A stretch of 64,000 bases of DNA, taken from Tetragonia tetragonoides. Taxonomy: Eukaryota > Streptophyta > Magnoliopsida > Caryophyllales > Aizoaceae. Positions 33,760 to 46,370 of this stretch are shown piece after piece (within the stretch, counting starts at the first letter, position 1; every line of letters starts with the position of its first letter). The translations under genes and the position numbers were made by a program. The notes beneath the pieces were generated by a model. The model worked only from the letters and a program-made list of their open reading frames with translations, searched no databases and was not told where the DNA came from. The DNA lies in contig CM076148.1 of NCBI GenBank assembly GCA_038025085.1, positions 436,501 to 500,500 on the forward strand, written 5' to 3'.

Positions 33760-35732
33760 ATGGAGCCAGGGAAGCTTTTCGTAGGTGGGATTTCTTGGGA
33801 TACAAATGAAGATCGCCTGAGGGAATATTTTCAATCATTTGGTGAAGTTGTGGAAGCTGTAATCATGAAAGATCGAGCCACTGGCCGAGCTCGCGGTTTT
33901 GGCTTTGTTATCTATGCTGACCCAGCTGTTGCAGAGATAGTTGTTAGGCAGAAGCATATGATTGATGGTAGAACTGTAAGTTGTTTATATACCTTGAACT
34001 ATTCATTGCTTTTGTTAATATGTTTGTGTTTTAGGAATGGCAGATTCTAGTTTGGAAAATGCTAAATGAGATGAATTCACCCTACGCATATCTATCATTT
34101 GTTTGCTCCTATAAAGTTTCTCATACAAGGTTAAAGGGGTGTAATCCTGATAACATGAAGTTCAATCTTTTGTTGCTGGCATATATACCTGTTTGCTGTC
34201 AGTGAAGTAGTACACATTGAGAGAAAGTATAAAGGCTAGGGAATACAAATAGTTCTGGTGATGGAATGTGGTTTTTATTAGTATGATAAGTGATATGCTG
34301 TAAATCGTGGGACCATGTAGTCATCTGCTGATTACAGTATTGATGCTTTAATGTTGAATCCCAATCAACTTGCCATAATTGATTGATTAATGCTGGCTTC
34401 TCAAGTGTAGACTATTTTCGAAATACATAGTTCAGCTAGTGAACAGAACTTATTATGGTTTACATTTCTGCTGTGTAAAACCCAGTTGAAAGTTTCTTGT
34501 TTCTTACAAAGTTTGACTACATTCATGCACCTTATGTGAAGTATGTTTACGTAGCGTTTCATCTTTGTTCTCAGGTTGAGGCGAAGAAGGCTGTTCCCAG
34601 AGATGATCAGCACATTCTTAGTAAAAATCACAGCAGCCCTATTGCATCGCCAGCACCTGCTCGCACAAAGAAGATCTTTGTAGGGGGTTTAGCATCCACT
34701 GTAACAGAGGGGGAGTTTAAAAGGTATTTTGATCAGTTTGGGATCATTACTGATGTAGTTGTGATGTATGACCACAACACCCAAAGGCCAAGAGGCTTTG
34801 GATTTATCACGTATGACTCAGAAGAAGCCGTGGAGAGGACACTTATTAAAACTTTTCACGAACTTAATGGGAAAATGGTTGAAGTCAAGCGAGCTGTTCC
34901 TAAAGAGTTATCTCCAGGGTCAAGCAGGAGTCCGTTTGGGGGTGGTAGCAGTGGTCTTAGTAGAGTCAGCAGCTTCCTCAATGGCTATCCACAGGGATAT
35001 AATCCAAGCCCAGTTGGAGGACATGGGATCAAAATGGATGAAAGACATACTCCAATATCTTATACTCGAAGTGGATTTCCTTCATTCAGTCCTTCTAGTT
35101 ATGGAACTCCATTAAACTATGAGCCAAGGATGAGTCCAAACTATGGTGATACTGCAAATCTCTTTCCAAAATTAAGCTTTGAGCAAGGACTTAATGCAAT
35201 GCACAGTAGCAATGTTAATAGGCATGGTAGCTTTGCTGAGTATGAGGGAGTTAATAGAGGTACTGGCTCTAATCCTGGATCATCTTCTTGGAGCTTGTGG
35301 GGAAATGGTAGCATCGGTGACTCTACTTTTACTGGAAACAATGCTTCTATGAGCTCTATAGTTGGAGATATTGAATCAGATGCCTTCAAAAACAGTGAAG
35401 CCATATGGGGTTCTTCTCCTATTTCAGTTCAAGCTGGAGCTCGTGCTTCTCTTTTGAATGGCCTCAACCTTAATGGTCGTGAAGATGTTAGTCTCAGATC
35501 AGCTATGGGATTGTATGGAAGAGACCTTAGAACCAGGACACCACCTGCATCATCATTTGCTTCATTAGATGGTGGTTATGATGCTAGGTTTGATGATTTC
35601 TACAGTGGTGGGGGTGAGCAATCCTGGCCTTCATCATCTTTGGGATTAAAGGGATCTGGTTCATATGAATTTGGGCTTGGAAATGGTGTCTCAGATGTTT
35701 CACTCAATAACCCTGCTGGTTTATGCTGGTAG
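33760..35732 (+). CDS. hnRNP-type RNA-binding protein with two RRMs
   Basis: Two coding exons, 33760-33975 and 34575-35732 (phase 0), give 457 residues. An acceptor (GTGCAG) at 33751 precedes the start exon, and the start MEPGKLFVGGISWDT is the family N-terminus. RRM1 (about 5-80) has RNP2 KLFVGG and RNP1 ARGFGFVIY; RRM2 (about 103-180) has KIFVGG and PRGFGFITY. The rest is Gly/Ser/Asn-rich low-complexity sequence. This is the plant hnRNP A/B-like (Musashi-like) group typified from memory by Arabidopsis At4g14300 and At2g33410, nuclear-cytoplasmic proteins binding mRNA. The exact target is unknown. The 3' side shows further splice consensus after the stop codon. Confidence 0.93.
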
Positions 35733-38180
35733 TTATAGCATTTGTCAATAGCAAAATAGAGGTAACCTTTTGTTTCCTTCGATCTTATTCTCTATCACAC
35801 ATTTACACAGGGGTGCAAAAATGTGTACATTACTTCTACCATAGTCTACCGATTTAGCACTCTTTGTTTTGGCTGCCTTGCATATTTAGTGAGCTTTGCA
35901 TAATAATTGTTATATACTCGTACAATGTAAGAAGTTTCTGTATGTGATACATAAGACTAGAAAGTCACAAATATAATGATCGGAAACCAATCAGCTTAGG
36001 GACAACAAGATGTGATTAGGAGTTTTTACTTTATTAATTTTTAACTGTGTCATTACTAGTGTTGTTGCTGAAATAAAAATGCAGTTATTTAAGAGAGTGG
36101 GGTTAATATAAAACTTCTCACCCATGTAGTGGTGCAGTATTTAGTTGAATATAATTTTTTGGGCGGGAGTTTGTGTCAGATTAAGTGGTCTTAGGAGGAT
36201 GTAAAGCCTCATTTCCCAGGATTCCAGGTTTATTGATGAGGAGTTAAGTTTAGAGGATACAGTTCACATGTCATCGACATTCTTTTAAGTTTTGAGAGAC
36301 GATTTGGCTTCTAGATACCTGATTGTCCACTCACCTTAGTAGCAAAAAGATCCATGAAAGTATATAGCTTTATCTTGATGGACTTGTGATATTGCTTAAT
36401 TTTGGAGATAATCTGATTCTGTCCATATGGGCTCAAGATGAACCCGTCTCCGTGTCTCCTGAACCACCACATGACACCATCCTTAAAAACTAAAAAGCAT
36501 TCTGAAAAAGCCTCTGCTGTCTTGTACTGATAACTGAAGTTTATGTTACTTGAATTATTAACAAGGTTCAAGTGATATCACTATCTACCATTAAGACAAA
36601 GATAGAACCTTCCTCCTGTAAGAAGCCTGAAATTTAGCACATGGAAGATATGAGACGGATCAGGCATGGACTTTAGAAGTCTCCTGTGACAGATACACAG
36701 GCAAGGTGGTGGTTTCGTTTGTACAATAGAGTTTTACTTAGTTTTTGCCAGGTAGACTGTCAGGCACAGGTAGTTCTTTCTTCTATAAAGAGGTTATATA
36801 CCCTACATGCCTGTGTGCTAAATGTGAGTGAATCTGTGATTGAAACAAAATCTGAGTGAATCACTTGAACGACAATGAAAAGTTGGGACGTAGATTGGGG
36901 AGTCTTATCAGAGAATCCTTGGTTTTTTCAAATCTTCGAGAGATTTGGGCAGCAGTAGTAGTGAAATTGATGAAGAAAAGGAAATGGTTGTGTATGCGGA
37001 TGCGTTACTTTTTGGGCATTAACAAAAAGACAACTAAAATGTTCTACATGAGAGAATCCATGGTGTGTTAAGCGGTGCTTTATTAATTTTCCATTAAATA
37101 TTTCCTTAACCAAACAAATCACACCTGACAGTAAATTGACTGTATTGACGAAATATTGCAAGATGTACTAGGCTGACTTTCCTGCATTAATACTCGTCAT
37201 TTATGCTTGAGACATGTAGCTCAGATCATTGTAATGCACAGACAGTGACTTTGTTAAGCAAGTCTTGCATGATGTACTGGGTTTATTTTCCTCTTTCTTG
37301 CATCTGTATTTTTCCATTTTGCATGAGACATGTTGATTAGCAAAGAAGGTTGATACTGGCTTTAAGCTCAAGTGTCCTATTCAGAATAGGGTGACAGGAC
37401 AAGATCATCTGATGGTAGAGTTTGTTGAACTCAAAGACAGTATAATGAAAATGCATCGTTTCTTCAAATTGCGCCTCTTGATATAAAGCATATTGTTCAA
37501 ATCTTGAAGTTCAAAATTTAGGCGTCTGACGGCACATGGATCTTATTGTGTTGACATGCTCTCTTGGTTTTTGTTTGTTCCAGGTATTGCTGCCTAGGAT
37601 GATATTCATTTGGATGTTGAAAGAGTTACTGTAGGTGAAGAGTCTGCAAACCCATTTCCTGTAATTCAGTAAGTAGAGACACTGGGGCTGTAGAATTGAT
37701 CAGAACTGCTGCTTGGATTTACATATACGAGTTACAAGAGATCGGAACACATTTGGTCGTCAAGTTATCATAGGGTTTTTTTTCTTTCTTTTTAATTTTA
37801 ATCGTCTTGGTTGAGATTTGTAAATCAGATCACCGGATACACATAGTATCATGCATCTCTGGAAACACAGCGGTACATAAGTGGACATTTTCTCATCTCC
37901 CCTCATAGTTTTCCCAGCCAAGTTGTTTATATTCTTCTGAGGTATTTAATTTACTGTAGCGGACATCTGGTCTCGGGTTTGTAATGTTGAAAACTCTTTT
38001 GAAAAGAATTGTTTTTGAGGAAATTTCACACAGCTAATCTGAATTCTGAGCCTTATAGTTATGTAGCATTGTGGATTTGTGATTTTGTTCATCTGCAGGT
38101 TCGGTTGGATTGAATTGAGGTTTCAAAACAACTGATGTGAAATTGCTGAGTGTCATTTCACCTACTGTATAATTGAGCCA
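35733..38180 (+). other. Probable spliced 3' UTR of the hnRNP gene
   Basis: No coding sequence follows the stop, but well-formed splice pairs do: a donor at 35762 (GAG|GTAACC) with an acceptor ending 37583 (GTTCCAG), and a donor at 37669 (TTCA|GTAAGT) with an acceptor ending 38098 (CTGCAG). This would give 3' UTR exons 37584-37668 and from 38099 on. A 3' UTR intron close after the stop can couple such genes to alternative splicing and nonsense-mediated decay. This is inferred from consensus only. Confidence 0.4.
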
Positions 38181-38472
38181 GGTAAAATAATTGCCCCTTT
38201 ATACAATCAGGCTCTCATCCACATAGTCATGAACCATGGACAAAAGTAACATGCTGATAAGCTTAGATTCAGTGGAAACTATTGGCTGCAATCCTGCAAC
38301 CCTTTGTTGGGCAATGATCACAATGATCAGAATCGCTTTTTCCCCCTCTTATTAAAGAGGAACATACAGCGTACTGTAGTCTGTAACAGATAAAAAGTGT
38401 TACTACTACCCATGAAAAGGAAGGTAGATTAAATCCCTTGGCCACCGACCTCTGGCGTAAACCAAAGAAAAT

Positions 38473-38571
38473 GACGGATCTAATTTTATTTCACATATAT
38501 GTAAAATCGTTTGCTCGTTTTTGACGATCTGTGAAATAAAATGATCCATCAAAAAGAGCAAGCGATTTTAC
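38473..38571. repeat. Interleaved inverted repeats (A-B-A'-B')
   Basis: A (38473-38494, GACGGATCTAATTTTATTTC plus two bases) is inverted at A' (38531-38550). B (38501-38524, GTAAAATCGTTTGCTCG onward) is inverted at B' (38551-38571). The two pairs cross instead of nesting. Each pair has only a few mismatches. Non-coding. Confidence 0.6.
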
Positions 38572-39080
38572 AACATAGAATGGTGGGGATAAGAATGATG
38601 GAGCCATGCCCATGGCATGAGACAAGGTAGAGAGTATATGTGATTGTGAATGGTGATGAAGCAAATTCAAAGGTGTGGGTTTGGTGTTATCCCCGTCTCA
38701 TGGCTACAACCATTGCCACGACTCTCGTTTCAGTTTCATATCATTGTCACGCAAATCCTCTTTCAAATTAGGGTCACGTGCCACAATGTTGGATGGACAG
38801 TGACAGATTCATAGTTGACATGATGATGCCTCATCTCTGCTATATATCTCTCTGCTCTCTCTCTCTCCTACAGTCCTACTAGTGCTTCTTCTGGTAATAG
38901 GAATCTGGGCCCATGTATTATAGGTGGTCTGAATTGTGGACCACTCCACCTGGGCCAAATCTGAAACGTAAGAATGCCTACTTTTGAGGTTGACATTTAG
39001 ATACCACTACCATACCATATATGGTGTGTACTTCACTTCAGGGCCCAATCATAATCAACAAGAATAAACATTACATACTG

Positions 39081-39123
39081 ACTATACTATACTATACTAT
39101 ACTATACTATACTATACTATACT
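39081..39123. repeat. (ACTAT)n pentanucleotide microsatellite
   Basis: About eight perfect ACTAT units in a row between unique AT-rich flanks. Confidence 0.95.
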
Positions 39124-39872
39124 GTACCCAAAAAAAGGAATAATCAAAAATGAATTGACAAAAGCAATGACAGTGCCTAAAGGCCATGCTCAAAGGGCAG
39201 GTAATCCAAAACCAGAGATGCAGAGACTTTTACAAAGATAAAAATTCGCAGCCCAAGTGACAAAGAAAAAAAGAGAAAGAAGAAAGAAATCTTTACAAAA
39301 AGCTGCATTTTGCAATCTTATGGCCGGCCTTATGGGCGCACGCAGACCTATTATCTGAGTAGAACGACATATATATTATCTGACTTTGAGTAATGCGATT
39401 GCTTAAACCTTGTTTGGCACACGTACAGACCTTTTAGTGCAAATAAATAATGCAATGCCTCAGCGTTCCAGTTTGAGCGAGGGCACAAAGCTGCTCCCTA
39501 GCTAGCTACATGTCATCAATGGTTACTTCTTCAGAATATTGATGTTGGGACAAGATCGTCAAGTATCTTCAGGGACGCTTCTAAGTGAGCCTTATTGAAC
39601 CAATTGGATTTGACGCAATATACCAATATGTAATATTTATGAGTTGTGCTTTAAGCATAGTGTTGCTTTGTTACGTAATTTGTAATAATAACCCGAATGA
39701 TATCCTCTTGGGTTAAAATTATTCATAGATCTTATACAAAATTTTCTACACATGCATTTAAGGTTTTTAATAAAATAAATACACTGTTAATGTGTTTATA
39801 CTCGTGTCCGCTATTCAGTTCAGTTCAGTGATATTTATATTAGTGGGAGTACTTTTAGTAGTTGTAATCTAT

Positions 39873-40125
39873 GAAGCACAGACATGCCTATAGAGTGCCG
39901 TGTCTCATGTCCAATACGTACTGGACATGGACATGCGTTGGACACGTGTCCAATAAAGCAGGACACGGCAAAGACAGTCAGACACGGGATTGGACACGGT
40001 ACGGGGCACGTGAGTTAGTATTTTTGCCCACAAAAAAAGAAAAAAAAAAGAAAAAAACCTGTTTTGACCTAATTTCAACCTGCCGTCATTTTTTTTTCTA
40101 GCTTTTTTCTCAGTTTGGCTCGTTA

Positions 40126-40156
<31 letters not shown>

Positions 40157-40689
40157 CATCTTCAAGGCTTCAAATCACAATCTCCATTGCTTGCTAATTG
40201 ATTTCTTCAACTCTTCAAGTCTTCATTCCTTCATCTCCAAGTAAGTAACTTTCTGATGTCCTCTCTTCCTTCTTCTTCTCTCTCTTGTTCGTGTTGATTT
40301 TCTGATTTATTTCGTTTTGTATGTTATTTCTTTCATTCTTTGTTAATTAGAATTTTTGTTGTGTAATGTGGCTGTGTGTCTTGGAAAATTCGTAGTAGTA
40401 GTGAGCAAATGAACCTGACAGCTCATTCCCTTTTTTTTTTTTTTTTTTTTTTTTGTTTTCAACAGCTTAGTATTTAGTATTTGTTCTAAACTTCTCATTT
40501 CATTAAAAGAACCCTTGTGAGTTGTTTTCATGATGTTATTTTGGTTTGTTATGTTAATTAAACTGAATAATTTTTCTGTTTTTTTAATATATTTTTAATT
40601 TTTTTTTTTGCTTTGATGTGTCCACGTATTTGGGATTTTGAGAATTCCCGTGTCCCGTGTCCCGTGTCCGCGTACCGTACTCGTGCTAC
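39873..40689. mobile_element. Possible internally deleted DNA transposon with GTGTCC-rich ends
   Basis: The left end (GAAGCACAGACATG) and the right end read on the other strand (GTAGCACGAGTACGG) are similar, and both ends are packed with GTGTCC/GGACAC motifs (39900-40005; 40618-40670), as in subterminal repeats of hAT-like elements. Between them lie a CT tract (40126-40157), a 5' UTR-like stretch and a strong donor (CCAA|GTAAGTAAC, about 40238). No target duplication is evident, so class and borders are uncertain. The CT-rich exon-like part could instead be the leader of the cyclin-L gene downstream. Confidence 0.4.
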
Positions 40690-41104
40690 CTTGGTTGTAA
40701 CCATAAAATATATGGCTTCCATTTATATTTAAAAAAATCATCAAAAAGATGGCTTCAATTCATCTGTCAGTAGCTCTTTAGATTTCTGATTTTGCTTGGG
40801 ATACACACGAAAGTAATGTTTTACTTGATCAGTCAGTTGAACTTTCGGGGGGTTTAACATAATACTATGACTCAATAATGTAGACCCGACATCATCTTTG
40901 TCGGTGACCTTAGTTGGTTTCCATATCTTTGCTTTTGGAAAATGTCATTTTGAGGTAGAGGATATATGATAAGTGACCTAAGCTAATACTATTCCCTTTG
41001 GAGTCTTAAACTACTCTGCTTGTGTGTTTAGCTGATTGTAATATGTTTCCAAGTTTTTAATTTTTTAATGTTTGGTGATTGCAGTTTGTTGATGCGACTT
41101 GAAG

Positions 41105-44100
41105 ATGATTTACACAGCAATAGACACATTCTACTTGACAGATGAGCAGCTAACGAACACACCTTCAAGGAAAGATAGTATAGATGAGGAGACTGAAACC
41201 ACTCTACGGATATACGGTTGTGACCTCATCCAAGAGAGTGGCATTCTTCTTAAATTGTATCCTTAATATTTGGTCATGTTTATGTTGCTTGTCTCATGTG
41301 GTTTACTCCTTGTTTCCAAGAATTTCAGTTACTGTTTAGTTATCCTTAATCTTTTTGAACTTAGACCGCAAGCAGTCATGGCTACTGGCCAGGTTCTGTT
41401 TCATCGCTTTTACTGCAAAAAGTCATTTGCACGGTTTGATGTGAAGGTGCAGTTCCTCACCCATTGTTTGACTGTGGTAGTAGATAGAATGGGTATTTTC
41501 TTCTTCTCATTCTTGGTCTGACACTGCTTCTGGTTTTTGTTTTATTGATTGCCAGAGAGTAGCTGCTAGCTGTGTCTGGTTGGCATCAAAACTTGAGGAG
41601 AGCCCAAGGAAAGCCAGACAAGTCCTTATCGTCTTTCATCGAATGGAATGTCGAAGAGAGAACTTGCCTGTAGAGCACTTAGACCTGTATTCTAAGGTAT
41701 AAATTGTGTGGCTTTTCTCTCAGTAGCTCAGAAGCTAATGTCTTACTCCTGGATCTTGCAATAGTAGTTAGCTTGATCTTCTTTGCTCTCCTAAAAATTA
41801 TACTGAAACGTTTTGTTTTCGTTTCTGCAACAGAAATATTCGGAGTTAAAGATGGAGTTGATCCGATCAGAAAGACACCTTCTTAAAGAAATGGGTTTCA
41901 TTTGTCATGTTGAGCATCCTCACAAGTTTATCTCAAACTACCTAGCCACCCTTGGTACACCACCAGAGTTAAGACAAGACGCTTGGAATCTAGCCAATGA
42001 CAGGTATGTCATGTGAACAAAAAGCACATGTTACAGATCTTTTAATTTATTAATAACATCACCATTTTGCTTGAACTGTGATGCATTTTGGTTGAGCATA
42101 TTGATGGATTACCCAACATTTTCCTTCATTGTTTTTGTAGAGGATTTTACTGTAATCAGGAATTTTAGAAATCGCATTCAGTTTGTCCAAAAGCTGGTTT
42201 AATTTGTCAATCTGCAATGATAAATCACTGAAGGCCACTGGCGCAGTTGTAGTTAGCTTAGTTTAAGATGATGAGCTGTATGTTGTATTGATTTTTTCTT
42301 TCCCTGAAATGCTGGGGTAAATTTAAGTTAAATTATGAACAGCAAACAGCCATCCGTTCATTTCAGACCTCATCTATATGAAATGAGTGGTAAATGGATT
42401 TCATGATAACTGAAATTTACACCAAATTATGTAAGCAATTGGTACTTTATTCACTCCTGATCCCAGCTATGCAGTTTAGCCTTCAGACCCAAGCTATATA
42501 TTTCTATTTGGCTATGCATAATTATTTAATGGACAATATTTGCTAGATCATGATATGAATCTGGGAAGATATTGAATCTTGGAAAAGGCCTATGATAGAG
42601 GGAGATGGGGTTTTTTAGATAGAGTTTTGGATAGGAAGGGTTTTGGGGGGAGGTGGCGTAGGTGGATTAGGGGTTCTCTCTCTAATGTTAGTTTTTCTGT
42701 TCTGATCAATGGAGCCCCTAAGGAGTGGTTCACCTCCTCCCGTGGCCTTAGGCAAGGGGACCCTCTCTCTCCTTTCCTCTTCACCTTGGTTGTCGATGTC
42801 TTGGGTAGGATGTTGGACGTGGGTGTCGGCTGGGGTTTGTTGATTTCTTTCAAGTGGGTGGGGACGAGGTGGTTGTTTCTCATCTTCAGTTTGCCGGCGA
42901 TACGATCCTCTTCCTTTTTACTGGTTTAGAATGTTTTAAGAATGTGTTCACTATCCTTGAGATTTTTGAGGTAGTGTCTCGTTTGAGGAGCAATCTTTCC
43001 AAGTGGAGTCTATTGGGAGTGAACGTTGATAGCTCTGTTTTGGACCCTCTTGCGAGTTTGGTTGGTTGTCAGGTTCAGTGGCCCCTCACCTACCTTGGTG
43101 TCCCTCTCGGGGGAAATCCTCGGCCGCCTCTTTTTGGGAGCCGGTAGTGTCTAGGGTTGCTAAACGTTTAGAAGGATGGAAGGGAGTGTACTTTCCTCTA
43201 GGTGGGAGGATTACAATTCTCCAATCTTCTTTCTCTAGCATTCCCTTTTATTACCTGTTAAGGATTCCGGTCAGTGTGGCTCACAAGGTTGAGAGGTTGA
43301 TGCACGATTGCTTATGGTCTGGGGTTGTTGGGGGCAAAAGAGATCACCTTGTCAGTCGGGACTTAGTGTGTAGGCCAAAGACCGAGGGGGACTTCGGTTT
43401 TGGCATTTGATGTCCAAAAACATTTCACTAGTGGGCAAGTGGTTATGGTGTTTTCCTTTGGAACCCGAGTCCTTATGGCATCAAGTTATTAGGAATCAGT
43501 ACGGTCTTCTACAGAACGGACGGGATGCTCATGCCAGCTCTTCCATCTCCCACGCTTGCCCTTGGAAATTCATCTCACAGGGTATCATCTTTCCTTTTCC
43601 CCCTTGTCAGGTTTAGATTGTTCAAACATCGGGTTGGGTTACGTTCTGGGAGGATGTGTGGAATGAGGACTCCTTGTTCTCTTCCAGATATCCTCGGGTT
43701 TTCCAGTTGTCCACCATCATGGCACACCGTTGCCGCTTGCGTGGGACTTACATTTACAGAGAGCTCCTTTTGATTGGGGATTGGGGGAAATGACTTCTTT
43801 GCTCAGTGCTCTGGGAACTATTCATTTTGACTCCACGGGTGATTCCCGGGTTTGGATGGAAGACCTCTCCGGGGTTTTCTCTTGCATATCTTTCTTACAC
43901 ACTCTTAGCCTCCCATCACACAACCCCCCTTTCCCTTTGGCCAATTTCATTTGGAAGTCAAAGGCTCCCCTTAAAGTGCGCGCCTTTGTGTGGACTATAG
44001 CATTAGGTAAGGTGAACACTCATGATATGGTTCAATGGAAGAGGCCTGGCTCGTCTTTGTCCCCGGATGTGTGTGTGCTTTGTAATGAGGCTTGTGCGGC

Positions 44101-46370
44101 TTGTTTGCACCTTTTCTTTTATTGTCATTTCTCTTGGTCTCTTTCACAAGTATATGGACTTTAATAATAATTGGGATTGGGAATAATGATATGTATGAAT
44201 CATCTGTTTTGCTGGCAAAACAAAAACTGAGGGACTAGATATGTAGGTATAACCGTACAAGGGAGTGGTAGTAGAGTAGTAGTCATGGTTTTCACCATCC
44301 TGCATTAATTAAGCTTAATATAGCTCAACGTGATTAGATTTTTTCTTCATGTTTCAATGAAGGGTATTAACATCATCTTACTTTACTGTAAATGAATCCT
44401 TTTCCCTATAAAGCACTTCTTGAATAAGAACCCACATCCTTCTACCACCTCTATAGCCACTATCTATTGCCAATCCAGTTCAACTGCTCTTCCTCCTTCC
44501 ATCCCAATTTAATTGTCCACTTCGTGATTTGTGACAGTTGAATTGGGGCAGTGAGTATCACTGCATCACCCGTTAGTCCGACACTCCGACTACCATCCAC
44601 TGCCACCAGATACTGGAGTTTCGTGGCCCCTTTTTTGCTACTGTACCATGGCTTGGTAAAATTTCCTAAGATCAGCACACTGCAATACATGCATAGTTGG
44701 TTTTTGGTGGCAGTACTGGCTCTGGCTGTGTGTGAGCTGTTATATGACATGTCATAAGCGTTTAGCAAGAGGAGTTGGTGAATGTCTGAATGATCTTTGT
44801 ATTAAACTTGTCAATGTGATATGCGTAATTTACCCTTACATTTTATTTTGGGAAGCTACTATACACAGTGCAAGTCTTCCCAAGATTGAACTCATTCTGG
44901 CCTGGTGCTTTAAAGCAGTGGGCCACTGGCTATTTGTTTTCAAAATGTCTCTTATGAGGCCGCCTCAACATGAGGTCACCTCTCTAGCCAAGCAGCTGAC
45001 GTTATCCTTGTTATAGGCGGCTCACGTTGAGGCTGCCTCATATGAGTTTTCTGTTTGTTTTTACCCAAAGATGTGTTTAAATTCCTTATACTAATGTCGT
45101 ATCACTTTCTTCAACAGTGATAACATGCTAATTCTCTCAACTCATGGTTAGTTATGCATTAGCTTTATTGCTGCAGTTTGAGAACTACTCTGTGTGTTCG
45201 ATTCAAAAGTGAGGTGGTTGCGTGTGGTGTTGTCTATGCTGCTGCAAGAAGGTTCGGGGTTCCCCTTCCTGAGAATCCACCATGGTGGAAGGTTTTTGAT
45301 GCAGATAAATCTGGAATTGATGAGGTCTGTAGAGTTTTGGCTCATCTGTACTGTCGTCCCCGGGCAAAGTATATACCTGTCTGTAAGGAGCCAGTTTCCT
45401 TCACATCATCCAACAAGTCGTGGGATTTACAGTCTCAGCAAGTGCCCAAAGTAAGTAGTTATCTGTTCATTCTCGCTTTGGTTCACATACTAGGTTCAGA
45501 AAAATATTTGGTTGGCTGGCTGCCGCCCATGCACATTGCTGTATCACTAAGAAACTTCGTTGTCTAAGAAACTAGATGCCGTGTCTTAAGTTTCGATCTA
45601 GTTCTAATTTCTGAATAGTTGTAGTTGTTTTTGCTGTTTTACAGGAAAGTTCATTAAATACACCAGCTGCTAGTAATGACAATAGTGTCATGAAAACGGC
45701 ATCTGTAGTAGCTAATGCAGAGTCAGGGGGGTCAAAGGATACACCTTTGAAACAAGGATTAGGCAAGCTGAAAGAGTCCAAGAAAAGTGATGATGAGTCC
45801 AAGGACATGGCCATTGATGGAGAGGGAAGAGAAGACCCGATGTCTAAGTTGAACCCTGAGCTCAGATCAGAAACAAGTGGAGAGAGGAGTAGAGACAGAG
45901 ATAGAGACAAGTTAAGACAGAAGTCCCGGGACCGTGAGAGAGGGAGGGATTCTGACAGGGAGCGAGAGCGAGACGAGAATGAACGGAGTAGAGATAAAGC
46001 TAGGGAGAGAAGTCACCGATCCAAGGATAAAGCAAAGGATTTGGGTAAGTGTTTTCCTTAGTTTAGTTCAGGTTGCTAAATCCATGATTGATGAAAAATC
46101 ATTTCTAGTTATGCTATATTGGCCAGCATGTGGTGGTATTCTGATTCTAGTGGTATGCTTCTTTAATGCAGGACAACATCCAGATAAACTGAGGCACCAT
46201 TCCTCTCGAGGTATGCACATAAGATAATTTGCAGCACTTATTCTCTTGCTTGGCAGGATGAAAGTGGGAAACCGTTCCTAACCTGTCTTCTCTCTGTTTC
46301 AGATCGTGACCGTGATCGTGATTACTATGGTTATGGTTCGAGAGAAAAAGATCGACATAGACATCACTAG
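41105..46370 (+). CDS. CYCL1: Cyclin-L (arginine-rich cyclin)
   Basis: Regulatory partner of a CDK that acts on pre-mRNA splicing in the nucleus. Eight exons join in frame: 41105-41256, 41365-41446, 41556-41696, 41834-42003, 45177-45450, 45645-46044, 46172-46210 and 46303-46370, giving 441 residues. The start MIYTAIDTFYLTDEQL is the plant cyclin-L N-terminus, with an acceptor just upstream at 41084. The cyclin boxes span about residues 30-250 (AVMATGQVLFHRFYCKKSFA, AASCVWLASKLEESPRKARQ, SYAxxRRFGVPLP-like). Exons 6-8 encode an RS/RD/RE-rich tail ending in RDRDYYGYGSREKDRHRHH. Intron 4 is 3.2 kb because it holds a decayed LINE. Length is slightly above the Arabidopsis protein (about 416). Confidence 0.95.
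42577..44164 (+). mobile_element. Decayed LINE (non-LTR) reverse transcriptase fragment in cyclin-L intron 4
   Basis: Plant L1-type reverse transcriptase pieces occur in order but in different frames: LEKAYDRGRWGFLDRVL (42583), SSRGLRQGDPLSPFLFTLVV (about 42735), SHLQFAGDTILF (about 42880), YLGVPLGG (about 43090), KRLEGWKGVYFPLGGRITIL (about 43160) and a zf-RVT end with WKSKAPLKVRAFVW and CVLCNEA (43950-44100). At least five frame changes separate them. The catalytic FADD box reads FAGD. The 5' end lacks ORF1 and endonuclease, and no poly-A tail or target duplication was found, so it is an old internal fragment. It lies in the sense direction of the host gene. Confidence 0.9.
44949..45046. 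repeat. Short palindromic element (TGAGGC/GCCTC family), copy C
   Basis: 98 bp with 24-base inverted ends: left CTCTTATGAGGCCGCCTCAA, right arm reading CTCATATGAGGCAGCCTCAA on the other strand. It lies in cyclin-L intron 4, 130 bases before exon 5. It has no coding capacity. Confidence 0.6.
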
